From the NCBI RefSeq assembly GCF_022023855.1, contig NZ_CP059450.1:682001-746000 (forward strand): a DNA stretch of 64,000 nt. The letters are read 5' to 3'. Within the stretch, counting starts at the first letter, position 1. Each line of letters opens with the position of its first letter. The stretch is from Azospirillum brasilense (lineage in GTDB: Bacteria > Pseudomonadota > Alphaproteobacteria > Azospirillales > Azospirillaceae). The position numbers and the translations under genes are program-made. This document shows, piece by piece, positions 44,848 through 55,952 of this stretch. The notes below the pieces were generated by a model. The model ran no database searches and was not told the origin of the DNA. It saw only the letters and a program-made list of their open reading frames with translations.

Positions 44848-45833
44848 AGAACCTCCCCGGCGCCGACCGGAGCGTCGGCGAGTGGATAGAAGCAGCGCGC
44901 CTTGCCGGCGTCCACGTCGAACAGGGCCGGCCGCTCGATGCGGCAGCGGTCGGTGGCGAAGCGGCAGCGCGGGTTGAACAGGCAGCCCTGCGGCCGGTCG
45001 CCGATGCCCGGCACCACGCCGGGAATCGTCGGCAGCCGGCGCTTGCCCAGAGCCCGCTCCGGCAGCGCGTCGAGCAGCGCGCCGGTGTAGGGATGGCGCG
45101 GCGCCTTGAACAGGGCATCCACCGGGCGCGTCTCGGCGACCTGCCCAGCGTACATGACGACCACCCGCTGCGCCGTCTCCGCCACCACGCCCATGTCGTG
45201 GGTGATGAGGATCAGCGCCATGCCCCGCTCCTTCTGGAGGCGGACCAGCAGGTCGAGGATCTGCTTCTGGATGGTCACGTCCAGCGCCGTCGTCGGCTCG
45301 TCCGCGACCAGCAGGCGCGGGTTGCAGGCGATGGCGATGGCGATCATCACACGCTGGTTCATGCCGCCTGAGAGCTGGTGCGGGAAGGCCGACAGGCGGC
45401 TTTCCGGGGCCGGGATGCCGACCTGCTCCAGCAGTTCGATGGCGCGGTTGCGCAGCGCCTTGCCGGACAGCCCCTCATGCACCTTCAGCGTCTCCATGAT
45501 CTGGAAACCGACGGTGAAGCAGGGGTTCAGGCTGGTCATCGGCTCCTGGAAGACCATGGCCACGTCCTTGCCGGTGATCTTCCGGCGCTGCGACGGGCTC
45601 ATCGCCAGCAGGTCCTTGCCGCCGAACTGCATGCGGTCGGCGACCACCGTGCCGTTGGAGCCGAGCAGGCCCATCACGGCGAGCGAGGTCACGGACTTGC
45701 CGGACCCGGACTCGCCGACGATGCCCACCACCTCGCCCTCGTCCACGGTGAGGTCGATTCCGTCCACCGCGCGGAAGGTGCCGGCGCGCGTGGTGAACTC
45801 GACGGACAGGTTCTTGATATCGAGAAGAGGCAT
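44844..45833 (-). CDS. dppD: Peptide ABC transporter ATP-binding protein, DppD/OppD type
   Basis: 329 residues. Walker A GESGSGKS, signature [17 protein letters not shown], Walker [15 protein letters not shown], and the C-terminal [14 protein letters not shown] Cys motif. Partner ATPase of DppF. Begins 22 bases after dppC; overlaps dppF by ATGA. Confidence 0.9.
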   Translation of the reverse strand: MPLLDIKNLSVEFTTRAGTFRAVDGIDLTVDEGEVVGIVGESGSGKSVTSLAVMGLLGSNGTVVADRMQFGGKDLLAMSPSQRRKITGKDVAMVFQEPMTSLNPCFTVGFQIMETLKVHEGLSGKALRNRAIELLEQVGIPAPESRLSAFPHQLSGGMNQRVMIAIAIACNPRLLVADEPTTALDVTIQKQILDLLVRLQKERGMALILITHDMGVVAETAQRVVVMYAGQVAETRPVDALFKAPRHPYTGALLDALPERALGKRRLPTIPGVVPGIGDRPQGCLFNPRCRFATDRCRIERPALFDVDAGKARCFYPLADAPVGAGEVL

Positions 45834-45855
45834 GGCGGCCCCGAAATAAAAGGGT

Positions 45856-46782
45856 TCAGCGTTTCAGCTTGGGGTCGAGCGCGTCGCGCAGCCCGTCGCC
45901 CAGCAGGTTGAAGGCCAGCACCGTCACCAGGATGGCCACGCCGGGCCAGGTGACGACCCAGGGGGCGCGCTGGAGGAACTGGAGGGAGGAGGCCAGCATG
46001 GTGCCCCACTCCGGCGTCGGCGGCTGCGCGCCGAGGCCGAGGAAGCCCAGCGCCGCGGCGTCCAGGATCGCCGTGGAGAAGCCCAGCGTCGCCTGGACGA
46101 TCAGCGGCGCCACGCAGTTCGGCAGGATCACCACCAGCATCAGCCGCAGTGGCCCGGCCCCGGCGACGCGGGAGGCGACGACGTAGTCCTTGCTCGTCTC
46201 CGCCATCACGGCGGCGCGGGTCAGGCGGGCGTAGTGCGGGATGACCACGATGGACACCGCCAGCATGGCGTTGACCAGCCCCGGCCCGAGGATCGCCGCC
46301 ACCACCACGGCCAGCAGCAGGCTGGGCAGCGACAGCAGGATGTCCATGAAGCGCATGACCAGCGCGTCGGTGACTCCGCCGAAGAAGCCGGCGACCATGC
46401 CCAGCGCCAGCCCGACCGCCAGCGACAGCGTGACGACGATCAGGCCGATCATCATCGACAGCCGCGCCCCGAAGATCAGCCGGGACAGCATGTCGCGCCC
46501 GATGTCGTCGGTGCCGAGAAGGAAGGCCCAGCGCCCGCCCTCCTGCCAGACCGGCGGCACCAGGATGGCATCGCGGTACTGGATGTTGGGATCGTGCGGC
46601 GCCACCAGCTCGGCGAACAGCGCCACCACGGCGATCAGCAGGATCACGGCGAGGCCGGCCATGGCCCCCTTGTTCTGCCGGAAATGGTACCAGAACTCGA
46701 CCAGCGGGTGCGGGGGCTGGGAAACCGGCGGAGAAGCGGCCGGAAGGGTCTCCGGAACGCCGGTCGTCGTAGGAGTCGTCAT
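45856..46782 (-). CDS. dppC: Peptide ABC transporter permease, DppC type
   Basis: 308 residues. OppC-type N-terminal domain and six helices; binding-protein-dependent permease loop [20 protein letters not shown] (EAA-type loop with G-x2-G). [19 protein letters not shown] is the DppC hallmark. Starts 8 bases after dppB. With DppB it forms the membrane channel. Confidence 0.9.
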   Translation of the reverse strand: MTTPTTTGVPETLPAASPPVSQPPHPLVEFWYHFRQNKGAMAGLAVILLIAVVALFAELVAPHDPNIQYRDAILVPPVWQEGGRWAFLLGTDDIGRDMLSRLIFGARLSMMIGLIVVTLSLAVGLALGMVAGFFGGVTDALVMRFMDILLSLPSLLLAVVVAAILGPGLVNAMLAVSIVVIPHYARLTRAAVMAETSKDYVVASRVAGAGPLRLMLVVILPNCVAPLIVQATLGFSTAILDAAALGFLGLGAQPPTPEWGTMLASSLQFLQRAPWVVTWPGVAILVTVLAFNLLGDGLRDALDPKLKR

Positions 46783-46790
46783 GGCTCACC

Positions 46791-47801
46791 TCACCGCGAA
46801 TGGCGGATTCGGGGGTTCAGGACGCCGTACAGAACGTCCACCAGCAGGTTCACGGTCATCACCGTCGTCGCGATCAGCAGCACCCCGCCCTGGAGCGCCG
46901 GATAGTCGCGGCGGTTGATGCTCTCGATCAGCCACTTGCCCACGCCGGGCCAGGAAAAGATGGTTTCGGTCAGGATCGCGCCGCCCAGCAGCGTGCCCAC
47001 CTGAAGGCCGATCACGGTGACCACGGGGATCAGCGCGTTGCGCAGGGCGTGCAGGCCGATCACCCGCTTGCCCGCCAGCCCCTTGGCCTTGGCGGTGCGG
47101 ATGTAGTCCTCGCCCAGCACCTCCAGCATGGCGGAGCGCGTCATGCGCGCCACGACGGCCAGCGGAACGGTGCCGAGAACGATCATCGGCAGGATGAGGT
47201 GATGCAGCGCCGACCAGAAGGCGCCGTATTCGCCGGCCATCAGCGTGTCGATCAGCATGAAGCCGGTCACCGGCTCCACGTAATAGAGCAGGTCGAGCCG
47301 CCCGGACACCGGCGTCCAGCCCAGTCCCACCGAGAAGAACAGGATCAGCAGCAGGCCCCACCAGAAGATCGGCATGGAATAGCCGGTCAGGCTGATGCCC
47401 ATCACGCCATGGTCGAAGATCGAGCCGCGCCGCACCGCCGCGATGATTCCCGCGGGCAGGCCGACCACAGTGGCGAACAGCATGGCAAGTGCTGCCAGTT
47501 CCAGCGTCGCCGGGAACAGCGTCACGAATTCGCTGAACACCGAATTGCGCGTCACCAGCGACACGCCGAGGTCGCCCTGGAGGACGCCGCCGATGTAGTC
47601 GAGGAACTGGTGCCACAGGGGCCGGTCCAGCCCCAGCTCGTGCCGCAGTTCGAGAAGCCGTTCGGGGGGGATCCCGCGCTCGCCAACGCGCACCTCGATG
47701 GGGTCGCCGGGGACAAGGCGGATCAGAAGGAAGGTCAGGAAGGTGACGCCGAGAAAGGTCGGAATCACCAAGCTCACCCGCGTCAGGATGAAGCGTAGCA
47801 T
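46791..47801 (-). CDS. dppB: Peptide ABC transporter permease, DppB type
   Basis: 336 residues, six helices. MLRFILTRVSLVIPTFLGVT is the DppB start; the EAA-type loop is YIRTAKAKGLAGKRVIGLHA. ATG at 47801 matches the family N-terminus. First permease gene, 131 bases after dppA; that gap holds a 20-base perfect palindrome. Confidence 0.9.
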   Translation of the reverse strand: MLRFILTRVSLVIPTFLGVTFLTFLLIRLVPGDPIEVRVGERGIPPERLLELRHELGLDRPLWHQFLDYIGGVLQGDLGVSLVTRNSVFSEFVTLFPATLELAALAMLFATVVGLPAGIIAAVRRGSIFDHGVMGISLTGYSMPIFWWGLLLILFFSVGLGWTPVSGRLDLLYYVEPVTGFMLIDTLMAGEYGAFWSALHHLILPMIVLGTVPLAVVARMTRSAMLEVLGEDYIRTAKAKGLAGKRVIGLHALRNALIPVVTVIGLQVGTLLGGAILTETIFSWPGVGKWLIESINRRDYPALQGGVLLIATTVMTVNLLVDVLYGVLNPRIRHSR

Positions 47802-47832
47802 CGGATCGTCACCGGGGGCTCGAAACGAAAGC

Positions 47833-47852
47833 AAGGGGGCCGCGGCCCCCTT
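47833..47852 (-). promoter_or_regulatory. 20-base perfect palindrome between dppA and dppB
   Basis: AAGGGGGCCGCGGCCCCCTT reads the same on both strands. As RNA it forms a very stable stem 32 bases before the dppB ATG. Such stems between a binding-protein gene and its permeases usually stabilise the upstream message or stop part of the transcripts, giving more binding protein than channel. On the plus strand it is followed by T5, so it would terminate readthrough from that side too. Confidence 0.55.
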
Positions 47853-47932
47853 TTTACCTCTGCATCCGCAAAGGGAAGCCGGGGGTTTAATGCCCCGGCC
47901 ACCGCTTTGTAAAGCCGCTTGCTACGCTGAGT

Positions 47933-49534
47933 TTATTGTTTCAAATCGACGCCGTAGAAGCGATGGATGCCGAACGGGTCCATCTTGTAATCGACCACAT
48001 TCTTGCTCAGCGCCATGTGCACGACCGAGTGCGCGACGGTCAGCCACGGGGCCTCTTCCTTGAAGATGACCTGCGCCTGCTCGTACAGCTTGGTGCGGGC
48101 GGCGATGTCGGTGGTGCGCTTGGCCTGCACGACGAGGTCGTCGAACTCCTTGTAGCACCACTTGGCGATGTTCGACCCGCCGGCACGCGCGGCCTCGCAG
48201 CCGAGCAGGACGTGCAGGAAGTTGTCCGGGTCACCGTTGTCGCCGGTCCAGCCCAGCATGCCCATCTGGTGCTCGCCGGCCTGGAGGCGCTTGCGGTACT
48301 CGCCCCACTCGTACTGCACGACTTTGGCCTTGATGCCGACCTTGGCGAGGTCCGCCTGCATCATCTCGGCCATGCGCTTGGCGTTGGGGTTGTACGGGCG
48401 CTGCACCGGCATGGCCCACAGGTCGGTCTCGAAACCGTCCGGGAAGCCGGCCTCGGCCAGCAGCTTCTTCGCGCGCTCCGGATCGTAGGGGTAGTCCTCG
48501 ATCTCCTTGTTGTACGACCACATGGTCGGCGGGATCGGGTTCTTCGCCGGGACGCCGGCGCCCTGGTACACCGCGTCGACCACGGCCTTCTTGTCGATGG
48601 CCATGTTCAGCGCGCGGCGGACGCGCACGTCGTCGAAGGGCTTCTTGGTGACGTTGAAGGCGAGATACCCGACGTTCAGACCTTCCTGCTCCATCAGAGT
48701 GATGGCGCTGTCTTTCTTCATCGCCTCCAGATCGGCCGGGTTCGGGTACGGCACGATGTGGCACTCGCCGGCCTTCAGCTTGGCGTAGCGGACGGCGGCG
48801 TCGGGCGTGATGGCGAAGACGAGGTTGTCGAGTTGCGCCTTGCCGCCCCAATACGGTTCGAACGCCTTGTAGCGGATGACCGCGTCCTTTTGGTAGGCGA
48901 CGAACTGGAACGGGCCGGTGCCGATCGGCGCCTGATCGATCTTGTCGATCTGGTTCTTCTTCTGCAGGGCTTCGGCGTATTCGGCAGACTGGATGGGCGC
49001 GAAGGGCATCGCCAGATTGGCGATGAAGGGCGCCTCGACCTTGTTCAGCGTGAACTTGACCGTGTAGTCGTCGACCTTCTCGATCGACTTCAGCAGGTCC
49101 GGCATCGCCATGTCGTTGAAGTAGTCATAGGCGCCGCCGGACACCTTGTGGAAGGGGTGATCCTTCTTCCACTGACGGTTGAACGACCACAGAACGTCGT
49201 CCGCGTTGGCGTCGCGGGTCGGCTTGAAGTCGTTGTTGCTGTGCCACTTCACACCCTTGCGCAGGTGGAACGTGTAGGTCAGCCCGTCCTCCGACACCTC
49301 CCACTTTTCGGCGAGGCCGGGGACCACCTTGGTGCCGCCGTACTCGAACTGCACGAGGTTGTTGTACACGGGCAGCGAGACGTCGAAGCTCGTTCCGGTC
49401 GTGTTGACCATCGGGTTGAAGTTTTCGGGGCTGCCCTCGGAGCAATAGACGAGGGTCTTGGCGGCCTGGGCCGGCGCAGCAAGCGCCAAGGTGGCGGCAA
49501 CGCCGAGCCCGGCACCCAGCAGGATGCGCTTCAT
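47933..49534 (-). CDS. dppA: Periplasmic peptide-binding protein, DppA type
   Basis: 533 residues. Signal peptide MKRILLGAGLGVAATLALAA-PAQA, then family 5 solute-binding protein: LVYCSEGSPENFNPMVNTTG, LTYTFHLRKGVKWHSN, FDDVRVRRALNMAIDKKAVV. Length and the YCSEGSPE-FNP start match DppA. ATG at 49534 with AGGA and GGGAGG upstream. First gene of dppABCDF, so the whole importer is present in one operon. Confidence 0.92.
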   Translation of the reverse strand: MKRILLGAGLGVAATLALAAPAQAAKTLVYCSEGSPENFNPMVNTTGTSFDVSLPVYNNLVQFEYGGTKVVPGLAEKWEVSEDGLTYTFHLRKGVKWHSNNDFKPTRDANADDVLWSFNRQWKKDHPFHKVSGGAYDYFNDMAMPDLLKSIEKVDDYTVKFTLNKVEAPFIANLAMPFAPIQSAEYAEALQKKNQIDKIDQAPIGTGPFQFVAYQKDAVIRYKAFEPYWGGKAQLDNLVFAITPDAAVRYAKLKAGECHIVPYPNPADLEAMKKDSAITLMEQEGLNVGYLAFNVTKKPFDDVRVRRALNMAIDKKAVVDAVYQGAGVPAKNPIPPTMWSYNKEIEDYPYDPERAKKLLAEAGFPDGFETDLWAMPVQRPYNPNAKRMAEMMQADLAKVGIKAKVVQYEWGEYRKRLQAGEHQMGMLGWTGDNGDPDNFLHVLLGCEAARAGGSNIAKWCYKEFDDLVVQAKRTTDIAARTKLYEQAQVIFKEEAPWLTVAHSVVHMALSKNVVDYKMDPFGIHRFYGVDLKQ

Positions 49535-49670
49535 TCCTAACAACCTCCCGTGTTCGGTCGAATGGCCGCCCGTTCTTTTCGGCGGCCGGTGATGCGGGTT
49601 CATTTGGCGCGTGGCCGAATCGTCTGTCAACACGCAACCAAGCCGCATCACGCAAGCTCCACGGGAGGCG

Positions 49671-50147
49671 TCAGGCCAAGCGGAATTTCAGGCGCGGCCC
49701 GATCTCCGTGAAGCCCTCGCGCTGGTAGAATCGCAGGGAATCCGGCCAGTCCGCGGCGGACGGCGCTCCCACCTCGACCCGCGTCCAGTGATGGGCGCGG
49801 CCGTGGTCCAGAACGGCCCGGATCAGCACCCGCCCCACCCCGGCGGAGCGCGACTCCGGTGTCACGTACAATTCCCGGATCGTCCCGAACCGGCCCAGGG
49901 CGGAGATGCAGGCCCCTTCCGACAGGGTCGCGACGCCGAGCGGGCGCCCCGCCCCGTCCTCGGCCAGGAACACCGTGTAGGACAGGCCATCGCCGCTCAG
50001 CATGGATTCGGCGACGGCCAGCATGACGGCCCGCGGCGTGTCGTTCTGCCCGGCGGTGATTTCCGCCAGCAGCGCCGCCACGAGGCCGGTGACCGTGGCC
50101 GCGTCGGCAAGGCGAGCCCTGCGTACATGAACGTCGATCATGTCCAT
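49671..50147 (-). CDS. GNAT acetyltransferase
   Basis: 158 residues. Acetyl-CoA loop VTPESRSAGVGRVLIRAVLD (R-x2-G-x-G/A) and late DSLRFYQREGFTEIGPRLKF are typical. Small, single-domain, soluble; substrate unknown. Upstream of dppA on the same strand, 136 bases away, probably separate. Confidence 0.85.
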   Translation of the reverse strand: MDMIDVHVRRARLADAATVTGLVAALLAEITAGQNDTPRAVMLAVAESMLSGDGLSYTVFLAEDGAGRPLGVATLSEGACISALGRFGTIRELYVTPESRSAGVGRVLIRAVLDHGRAHHWTRVEVGAPSAADWPDSLRFYQREGFTEIGPRLKFRLA

Positions 50148-50340
50148 GCATCTCCGCTCACGTTTCGCACAGCAATCGAAGTTGGGATATCATTGACCAC
50201 CCATTCTCCTGAGGTCCCCGGTGCTGCTCACAAGGTATAGCTCTGGAAGCGGGCATCGTTCCGTGAACCTTGCCATTCCTTGCATCGCACACCTTAACCT
50301 TAAGTAGAACGACTTTAGATGAAGCAAAAATCAAGAAGGC

Positions 50341-50370
50341 TTGCGATTTTCTGCAACTTTGAATTATAAT
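50341..50370 (+). promoter_or_regulatory. Sigma-70 promoter of the AT-rich gene
   Basis: TTGCGA (50341-50346), 18 bases, TATAAT (50365-50370). The -10 is perfect and stands out in this GC-rich DNA. Start of transcription would be near 50377, about 25 bases before the ATG at 50402. Confidence 0.6.
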
Positions 50371-50401
50371 ATACGCGACAATACGTATCAATGGACACGA
50401 T

Positions 50402-50794
50402 ATGCGCCTCTTGGTCGCCTTAGGTTGCGGGATGATGCTGTCGATTGCACCGGCAGTGGCTCAACAGCAAGGCCCTGACATCCTCAAAATATGGCAACAG
50501 TTCTCGGTTTCCAATTCGCTTGCCAGCAGATGCGCAAAGCCCGACAACGAAAAACTCACTAAATTTCTAGCAAATTACCAAATTATATCCACTCATGCGG
50601 CTCATCGTCTCAAGCAAATCACTCCGGAATGGAGCCCCGCTCGCATTGATATGGTAATGGCAGAACACTACAGCAACATTGACAGAACAATATCAGAAAT
50701 ACTCATTGAGGAAACCTGCGATAGTCAAAGAACCAAGGAGGCGTTGCAGCGGTTTGATGCACAGGCCGACATGGATTTATCAAAAAGCAGGTAA
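50402..50794 (+). CDS. Secreted protein of unknown function in an AT-rich patch
   Basis: 130 residues. Signal peptide MRLLVALGCGMMLSIAPAVA, cleavage likely before QQQG, then a helical mature part with two Cys (ASRCAKPDN, IEETCDSQR) that could form a disulfide. No family recognised. Codon use is much richer in A/T than all neighbours, including in third positions, which marks it as probably acquired by transfer. It has its own strong promoter and a stem-loop after the stop. Confidence 0.7.
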   Translation: MRLLVALGCGMMLSIAPAVAQQQGPDILKIWQQFSVSNSLASRCAKPDNEKLTKFLANYQIISTHAAHRLKQITPEWSPARIDMVMAEHYSNIDRTISEILIEETCDSQRTKEALQRFDAQADMDLSKSR

Positions 50795-50806
50795 AATATG
50801 TTCAGA

Positions 50807-50834
50807 AAGGGAGGCTGTTACCATCACCTCCCTT
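50807..50834. terminator. Stem-loop between convergent genes
   Basis: AAGGGAGG (50807-50814), 12-base loop, CCTCCCTT (50827-50834), 13 bases past the stop of the AT-rich gene and 19 bases past the methyltransferase stop on the other strand. Probably ends both transcripts. Confidence 0.5.
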
Positions 50835-50852
50835 CTGACATTGCGTTGAAGG

Positions 50853-51617
50853 TCAGCAAGCCTCCGCTTCGATGGTCAGGCTGTCCAGGAGAAAGCTGCC
50901 GTCCTCCAGGATGTCGAAGTGGCGGCGCACCTCGTCGGAGGCGAGATCCTGCAAGGCGCGGATCGCCTGGGCCCGCAGGTCGGGGGTGGAGGTGCGGGCG
51001 GTCCAGACGGCGAACTCCATGCGCAGGCGGCGCGGCGTCAGGCCGGTCACCGCGAAGCCGGCGCGGGACAGCGCGGCCATCCATTCCGCGGCGCTGTAGT
51101 TGCGGACGTGCGAGGTGTCGCGCAGCAGTTCCACGGCCTGGAGATGGGTGTCCAGCAGCGGGTGGCCCGGCGACACGATGTCCACGAAGACCGCCCGCCC
51201 GCCCGGAGCCAGCACCCGCCGCGCCTCGCGCAGGCCGGCCTCGGCGTTCAGCCAGTGATGGGCGCTGAAGCGGCTCAGCACCACGTCGAAATGGCCGTCC
51301 GGGAAGGGCAGACGCTCGGCGGGGGCCTGGGTGGTGGTGATGTTGGTCAGGCCGCGCTCCGCCGCAGTGCGGGCCACCGCCTCCAGCATCGGGGCGGTGA
51401 CGTCCACCGCCACCACTTCGGCGGCGTGGGGGGCGGCGCGGTAGGCGACGTGGCCGCCGCCGCAGCCGAGATCCAGCACGCGGGCGGCGTTCTTCCCGCG
51501 CAGCGTATCCTCGATCTGGTCCAAGTCGGCGCCCGAGGCGTGGACGGCGCTGGTCACATAGGCGTCGGCGCGCTGGCCGTATTGTGCGGCGACGACGCCG
51601 TGGTGGCTGTTGGTCAT
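50853..51617 (-). CDS. SAM-dependent class I methyltransferase
   Basis: 254 residues. Motif I VLDLGCGGGHVAYRA, strand end VVAVDVTAPML, and DVVLSRFSAHHWLN are the UbiE/SAM-methyltransferase-11 pattern. Substrate unknown. The ATG at 51617 is the start that gives MTNSHHGVVAAQYGQRADAY, a typical family N-terminus. Divergent from an MmyB-type regulator with a shared operator, so it is probably its target gene. Confidence 0.86.
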   Translation of the reverse strand: MTNSHHGVVAAQYGQRADAYVTSAVHASGADLDQIEDTLRGKNAARVLDLGCGGGHVAYRAAPHAAEVVAVDVTAPMLEAVARTAAERGLTNITTTQAPAERLPFPDGHFDVVLSRFSAHHWLNAEAGLREARRVLAPGGRAVFVDIVSPGHPLLDTHLQAVELLRDTSHVRNYSAAEWMAALSRAGFAVTGLTPRRLRMEFAVWTARTSTPDLRAQAIRALQDLASDEVRRHFDILEDGSFLLDSLTIEAEAC

Positions 51618-51701
51618 GATGGTGATTTCCGTTGGTGTTTGTTGGGGCGCGTTCGTTGTGATGAACCCAGCATCGGCCGTCCGGCAAACTGGTACAAGGC
51701 A

Positions 51702-51725
51702 AGCGCTTATCCTGGTATAAGCGCT
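51702..51725. promoter_or_regulatory. Operator palindrome in the methyltransferase/regulator gap
   Basis: AGCGCTTAT (51702-51710), 6 bases, ATAAGCGCT (51717-51725), perfect 9-base arms. It ends 6 bases before the regulator ATG at 51732. The element CTGGTATAAG (51712-51721) is repeated with one change as CTGGTACAAG at 51689-51698, giving two sites about two turns apart. Best read as the regulator's own binding site serving both genes. Confidence 0.6.
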
Positions 51726-51731
51726 GCCACC

Positions 51732-52529
51732 ATGAGTTCCGACGACGACACGCGGCACCGGCTGGGCGCCTTCCTGCGCGCCCACCGGGAGCGGCTGACC
51801 CCGGCGGAGGCCGGCATCCCGCAAACCGGCTCCGCCCGCCGCCGCACGCCCGGCCTGCGGCGGGAGGAGGCCGCCCAGCTCTGCGGCCTCAGCCCGACCT
51901 GGTACACCTGGCTGGAACAGGGGCGCGAGGTCTCCGTCTCCCCGCAGGCGCTGGCGCGCATCGCCGGGGCGCTGCGGCTGACCGCGGCGGAGCGCGCCTA
52001 TCTGTTCGAGCTGTCGCGCAAGCGCGATCCCGACGCCGACGCGGCGGACGGATCGGACCAGCCGCCGGCTCCGCTGCTCGCGGCGCTGGAGGTTGTGGCG
52101 GCACCGGCCTACCTGCTCGACCGCGTCTGGACGGCGGTCGGCTGGAACGCCGCCGCAGCGCATCTCTTCTCCGGCTGGCTGGGCGGGGCGGAGCGGAACC
52201 TGCTGCGCTACGTCTTCCTCGATCCCACCGCGCGGGGTTTCATCGCCGACTGGGAGGACCGCGCCCGCCGGCTGCTCGCCGAGTTCCGCGCCGACACCGC
52301 CCGCCGCGCCGGGGACGCGGAGCTGACCGCCCTGGTCGAAAACCTGCGCGCGGCCTCGCCCCGCTTCGCCCGGTTGTGGGAGGACCATGGCGTGCTGGAG
52401 CGGGAGGGCGGCACCCGCGGCTTCACCCATCCCCAGGACGGGACGCTGGTCTACGAACAAGTGACGTTGTGCCCCGCCGGACGATCCGACTACAAGCTGG
52501 TGATGCTGCTGGGGCCGCAGGCTCCGTAA
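51732..52529 (+). CDS. XRE-type regulator with MmyB-like ligand domain
   Basis: 265 residues. Helix-turn-helix at about 10-80 (TPGLRREEAAQLCGLSPTWY, TWLEQGREVSVSPQALARIA) and a C-terminal MmyB-like domain (APAYLLDRVWTAVGWNAAAA; RYVFLDPTARGFIADWEDRA), a PAS-like fold said to bind fatty-acid-like ligands. The family nearly always sits beside and controls a divergent gene, here the methyltransferase. A drug/metabolite exporter follows 29 bases downstream. Confidence 0.9.
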   Translation: MSSDDDTRHRLGAFLRAHRERLTPAEAGIPQTGSARRRTPGLRREEAAQLCGLSPTWYTWLEQGREVSVSPQALARIAGALRLTAAERAYLFELSRKRDPDADAADGSDQPPAPLLAALEVVAAPAYLLDRVWTAVGWNAAAAHLFSGWLGGAERNLLRYVFLDPTARGFIADWEDRARRLLAEFRADTARRAGDAELTALVENLRAASPRFARLWEDHGVLEREGGTRGFTHPQDGTLVYEQVTLCPAGRSDYKLVMLLGPQAP

Positions 52530-52558
52530 GACGCCCACCGACACGCTCCGGACGCCCC

Positions 52559-53492
52559 ATGGACCGCCAGCCGCGCAACGCCGTCTTCACAGCCTACAGC
52601 CTGTATCTGCTCTCCTCGGCCTTCTTCGCCTCCAACGTGGTGATCGGACGGGCCGCGGCGGCTATCGTGCCGCCCGTCGGGCTGGCCTTCTGGCGCTGGG
52701 TGCTGGCCTTCCTGATGATCCTGCCGCTGGCCCTGCCCGGCCTGATCCAGCACCGCCACGTTCTGCGCGCCTCGTGGAAGCGCTTTCTTCTGCTGGGCGC
52801 GCTGGCCCAGGGCGTGTGCGGCGCCGTCGTCTACATGGGGCTGGAGCGCACCAGCGCGACCAACGCCGCGCTGATCTACGCCACCAGCCCGGTGATCATC
52901 CTGATGATCGCCGCCCTGTGGCTGCGCGAGAAGGTGACGCCGCGGCAGGCGGCGGGAATCGCCGTCGCGATGGCCGGCGTGCTGGTGATCCTGACCCGCG
53001 GCGACGCGCAGGCGCTGCTGCATCTGTCCTTCAACGCCGGCGACCTGCTGATCCTGGTGGGGTCGGCGACCTGGGCGGTCTATACGGTGCTGCTGCGCCA
53101 GACCCGCAGCTCGCTCCCGGTGGTGACGGTGTTCGCGGCCAACGCGCTGGCCGGTGTCGTCGTCCTCGCCCCTTTCTACGCGTGGGAGACGCTGGCCCTG
53201 CGCCCCGTCCCGCTGAGCCTGGACGCCGCCATACGCATCGCCGGGGTGGCGCTGTTCGCCTCCGTCCTGGCCTTCCTGACCTACCAGAAGACGATCAACC
53301 TGATGGGTCCGGCGCGGGCCGGCACATCGCTCTACGTCATGCCGTTGTGGGCGGCGGTGGCGGCCTGGGCGCTGCTGGGGGAACAGCTCCAGATGTTCCA
53401 CCTGCTGGGCGTCCTGCTGGTGCTGCCGGGGGTGGCACTGGCGACCCTGCCGTCGCGCGCCACCCCCGCCAAACCCGCCCCTGCCAAACCCG

Positions 53493-53515
<23 letters not shown>
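52559..53515 (+). CDS. EamA-family drug/metabolite exporter (DMT, 10 helices)
   Basis: 318 residues, two EamA repeats of five helices ([20 protein letters not shown] ... and the second from [20 protein letters not shown]). RhaT/EamA type, exporting small metabolites. ATG at 52559. The C-terminal tail has an AKPAPAKP repeat. Its last 23 bases overlap the end of hutU on the other strand, so the two genes meet tail to tail. Confidence 0.87.
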
Positions 53516-55193
<1,678 letters not shown>

Positions 55194-55236
55194 GTGACTC
55201 GTCCCTCTCGAATTTTGCTTGATGCGTTTGTTGTTT

Positions 55237-55662
55237 TCAGACGGGAACAGTGCCGCCGCCCAGCAGAACGGTCAACGCTTCCCAAGGGGTGGAGCGGGTG
55301 CGGGAGTGCAGGCGCTTGTCCAGCGTGACGAGCGGCGCGCCGAGTTCCTCGGCCAGCGCCAGATAAAAGCAGTCGTAGGCCGGATGATCGAGGGCCACGG
55401 CGATGGAGAAGGCCCGCCGGATCAGCCCCGACATCGGCACAAGCATCGTGTAAGCTTGCGGGACCTCCGCCAACACCCGGTCCGCCTGCTCCTCGCTGAT
55501 GAGGCCGGACCGGCGCATCTTCCACAAAGCGTTCGTCACTTCCGGCACCACCAGATCGGGGGCGACGAGCATTCCCCCACCGCTGACGAGAGCCTGAGCC
55601 AAGGACGTGTAACCGTCCTGGATCGACCACCTCATGGCGACGCTGGCATCGACGACGTTCAC
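55237..55662 (-). CDS. vapC: VapC-type PIN-domain toxin
   Basis: 141 residues, PIN fold with the acidic site complete: Asp5 (VVDASVAM), Glu41 (PEVTNALW), Asp97 ([10 protein letters not shown]) and Asp115 (LVTLDKRL). VapC toxins are Mg-dependent ribonucleases, often cutting tRNA. Its ATG overlaps the antitoxin stop (ATGA), so synthesis is coupled. Begins within the hut operon between hutI and hutU. Confidence 0.86.
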   Translation of the reverse strand: MNVVDASVAMRWSIQDGYTSLAQALVSGGGMLVAPDLVVPEVTNALWKMRRSGLISEEQADRVLAEVPQAYTMLVPMSGLIRRAFSIAVALDHPAYDCFYLALAEELGAPLVTLDKRLHSRTRSTPWEALTVLLGGGTVPV

Positions 55663-55907
55663 CGGTCGCGGTCCTCGCGAATGAGATCAGTCATATCGAC
55701 GTGAAATCCCGGCGGCGTCATGGCCGCGGTCCGCCGCATCCGCTCCAGCAGGTCATGACGGCGCGCCTGCTCGCCAGCTTCGCGCGCCAAGGCGCCTGCC
55801 AACAGCAGTTTCGCCTCCTCCTCCGGCGTCCGCCCGGCGCTGCTCGCAAGCGCCTTCAGGCGGTCCAGCGTGCCTTCCTCAACATCCTCAAGAACGATCT
55901 TCCCCAT
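55659..55907 (-). CDS. Antitoxin of the VapC pair, FitA/RHH-like
   Basis: 82 residues. N-terminal MGKIVLEDVEEGTLDRLKAL ASSAGR-type ribbon-helix-helix start (FitA-like), then a toxin-binding tail with [18 protein letters not shown]. Binds the toxin and, usually, its own promoter. Starts 45 bases after hutI. Confidence 0.82.
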   Translation of the reverse strand: MGKIVLEDVEEGTLDRLKALASSAGRTPEEEAKLLLAGALAREAGEQARRHDLLERMRRTAAMTPPGFHVDMTDLIREDRDR

Positions 55908-55952
55908 CGCGCCCTCCAGACGGGTTCAGAGTACGCTATCGCTTCGGCAACG

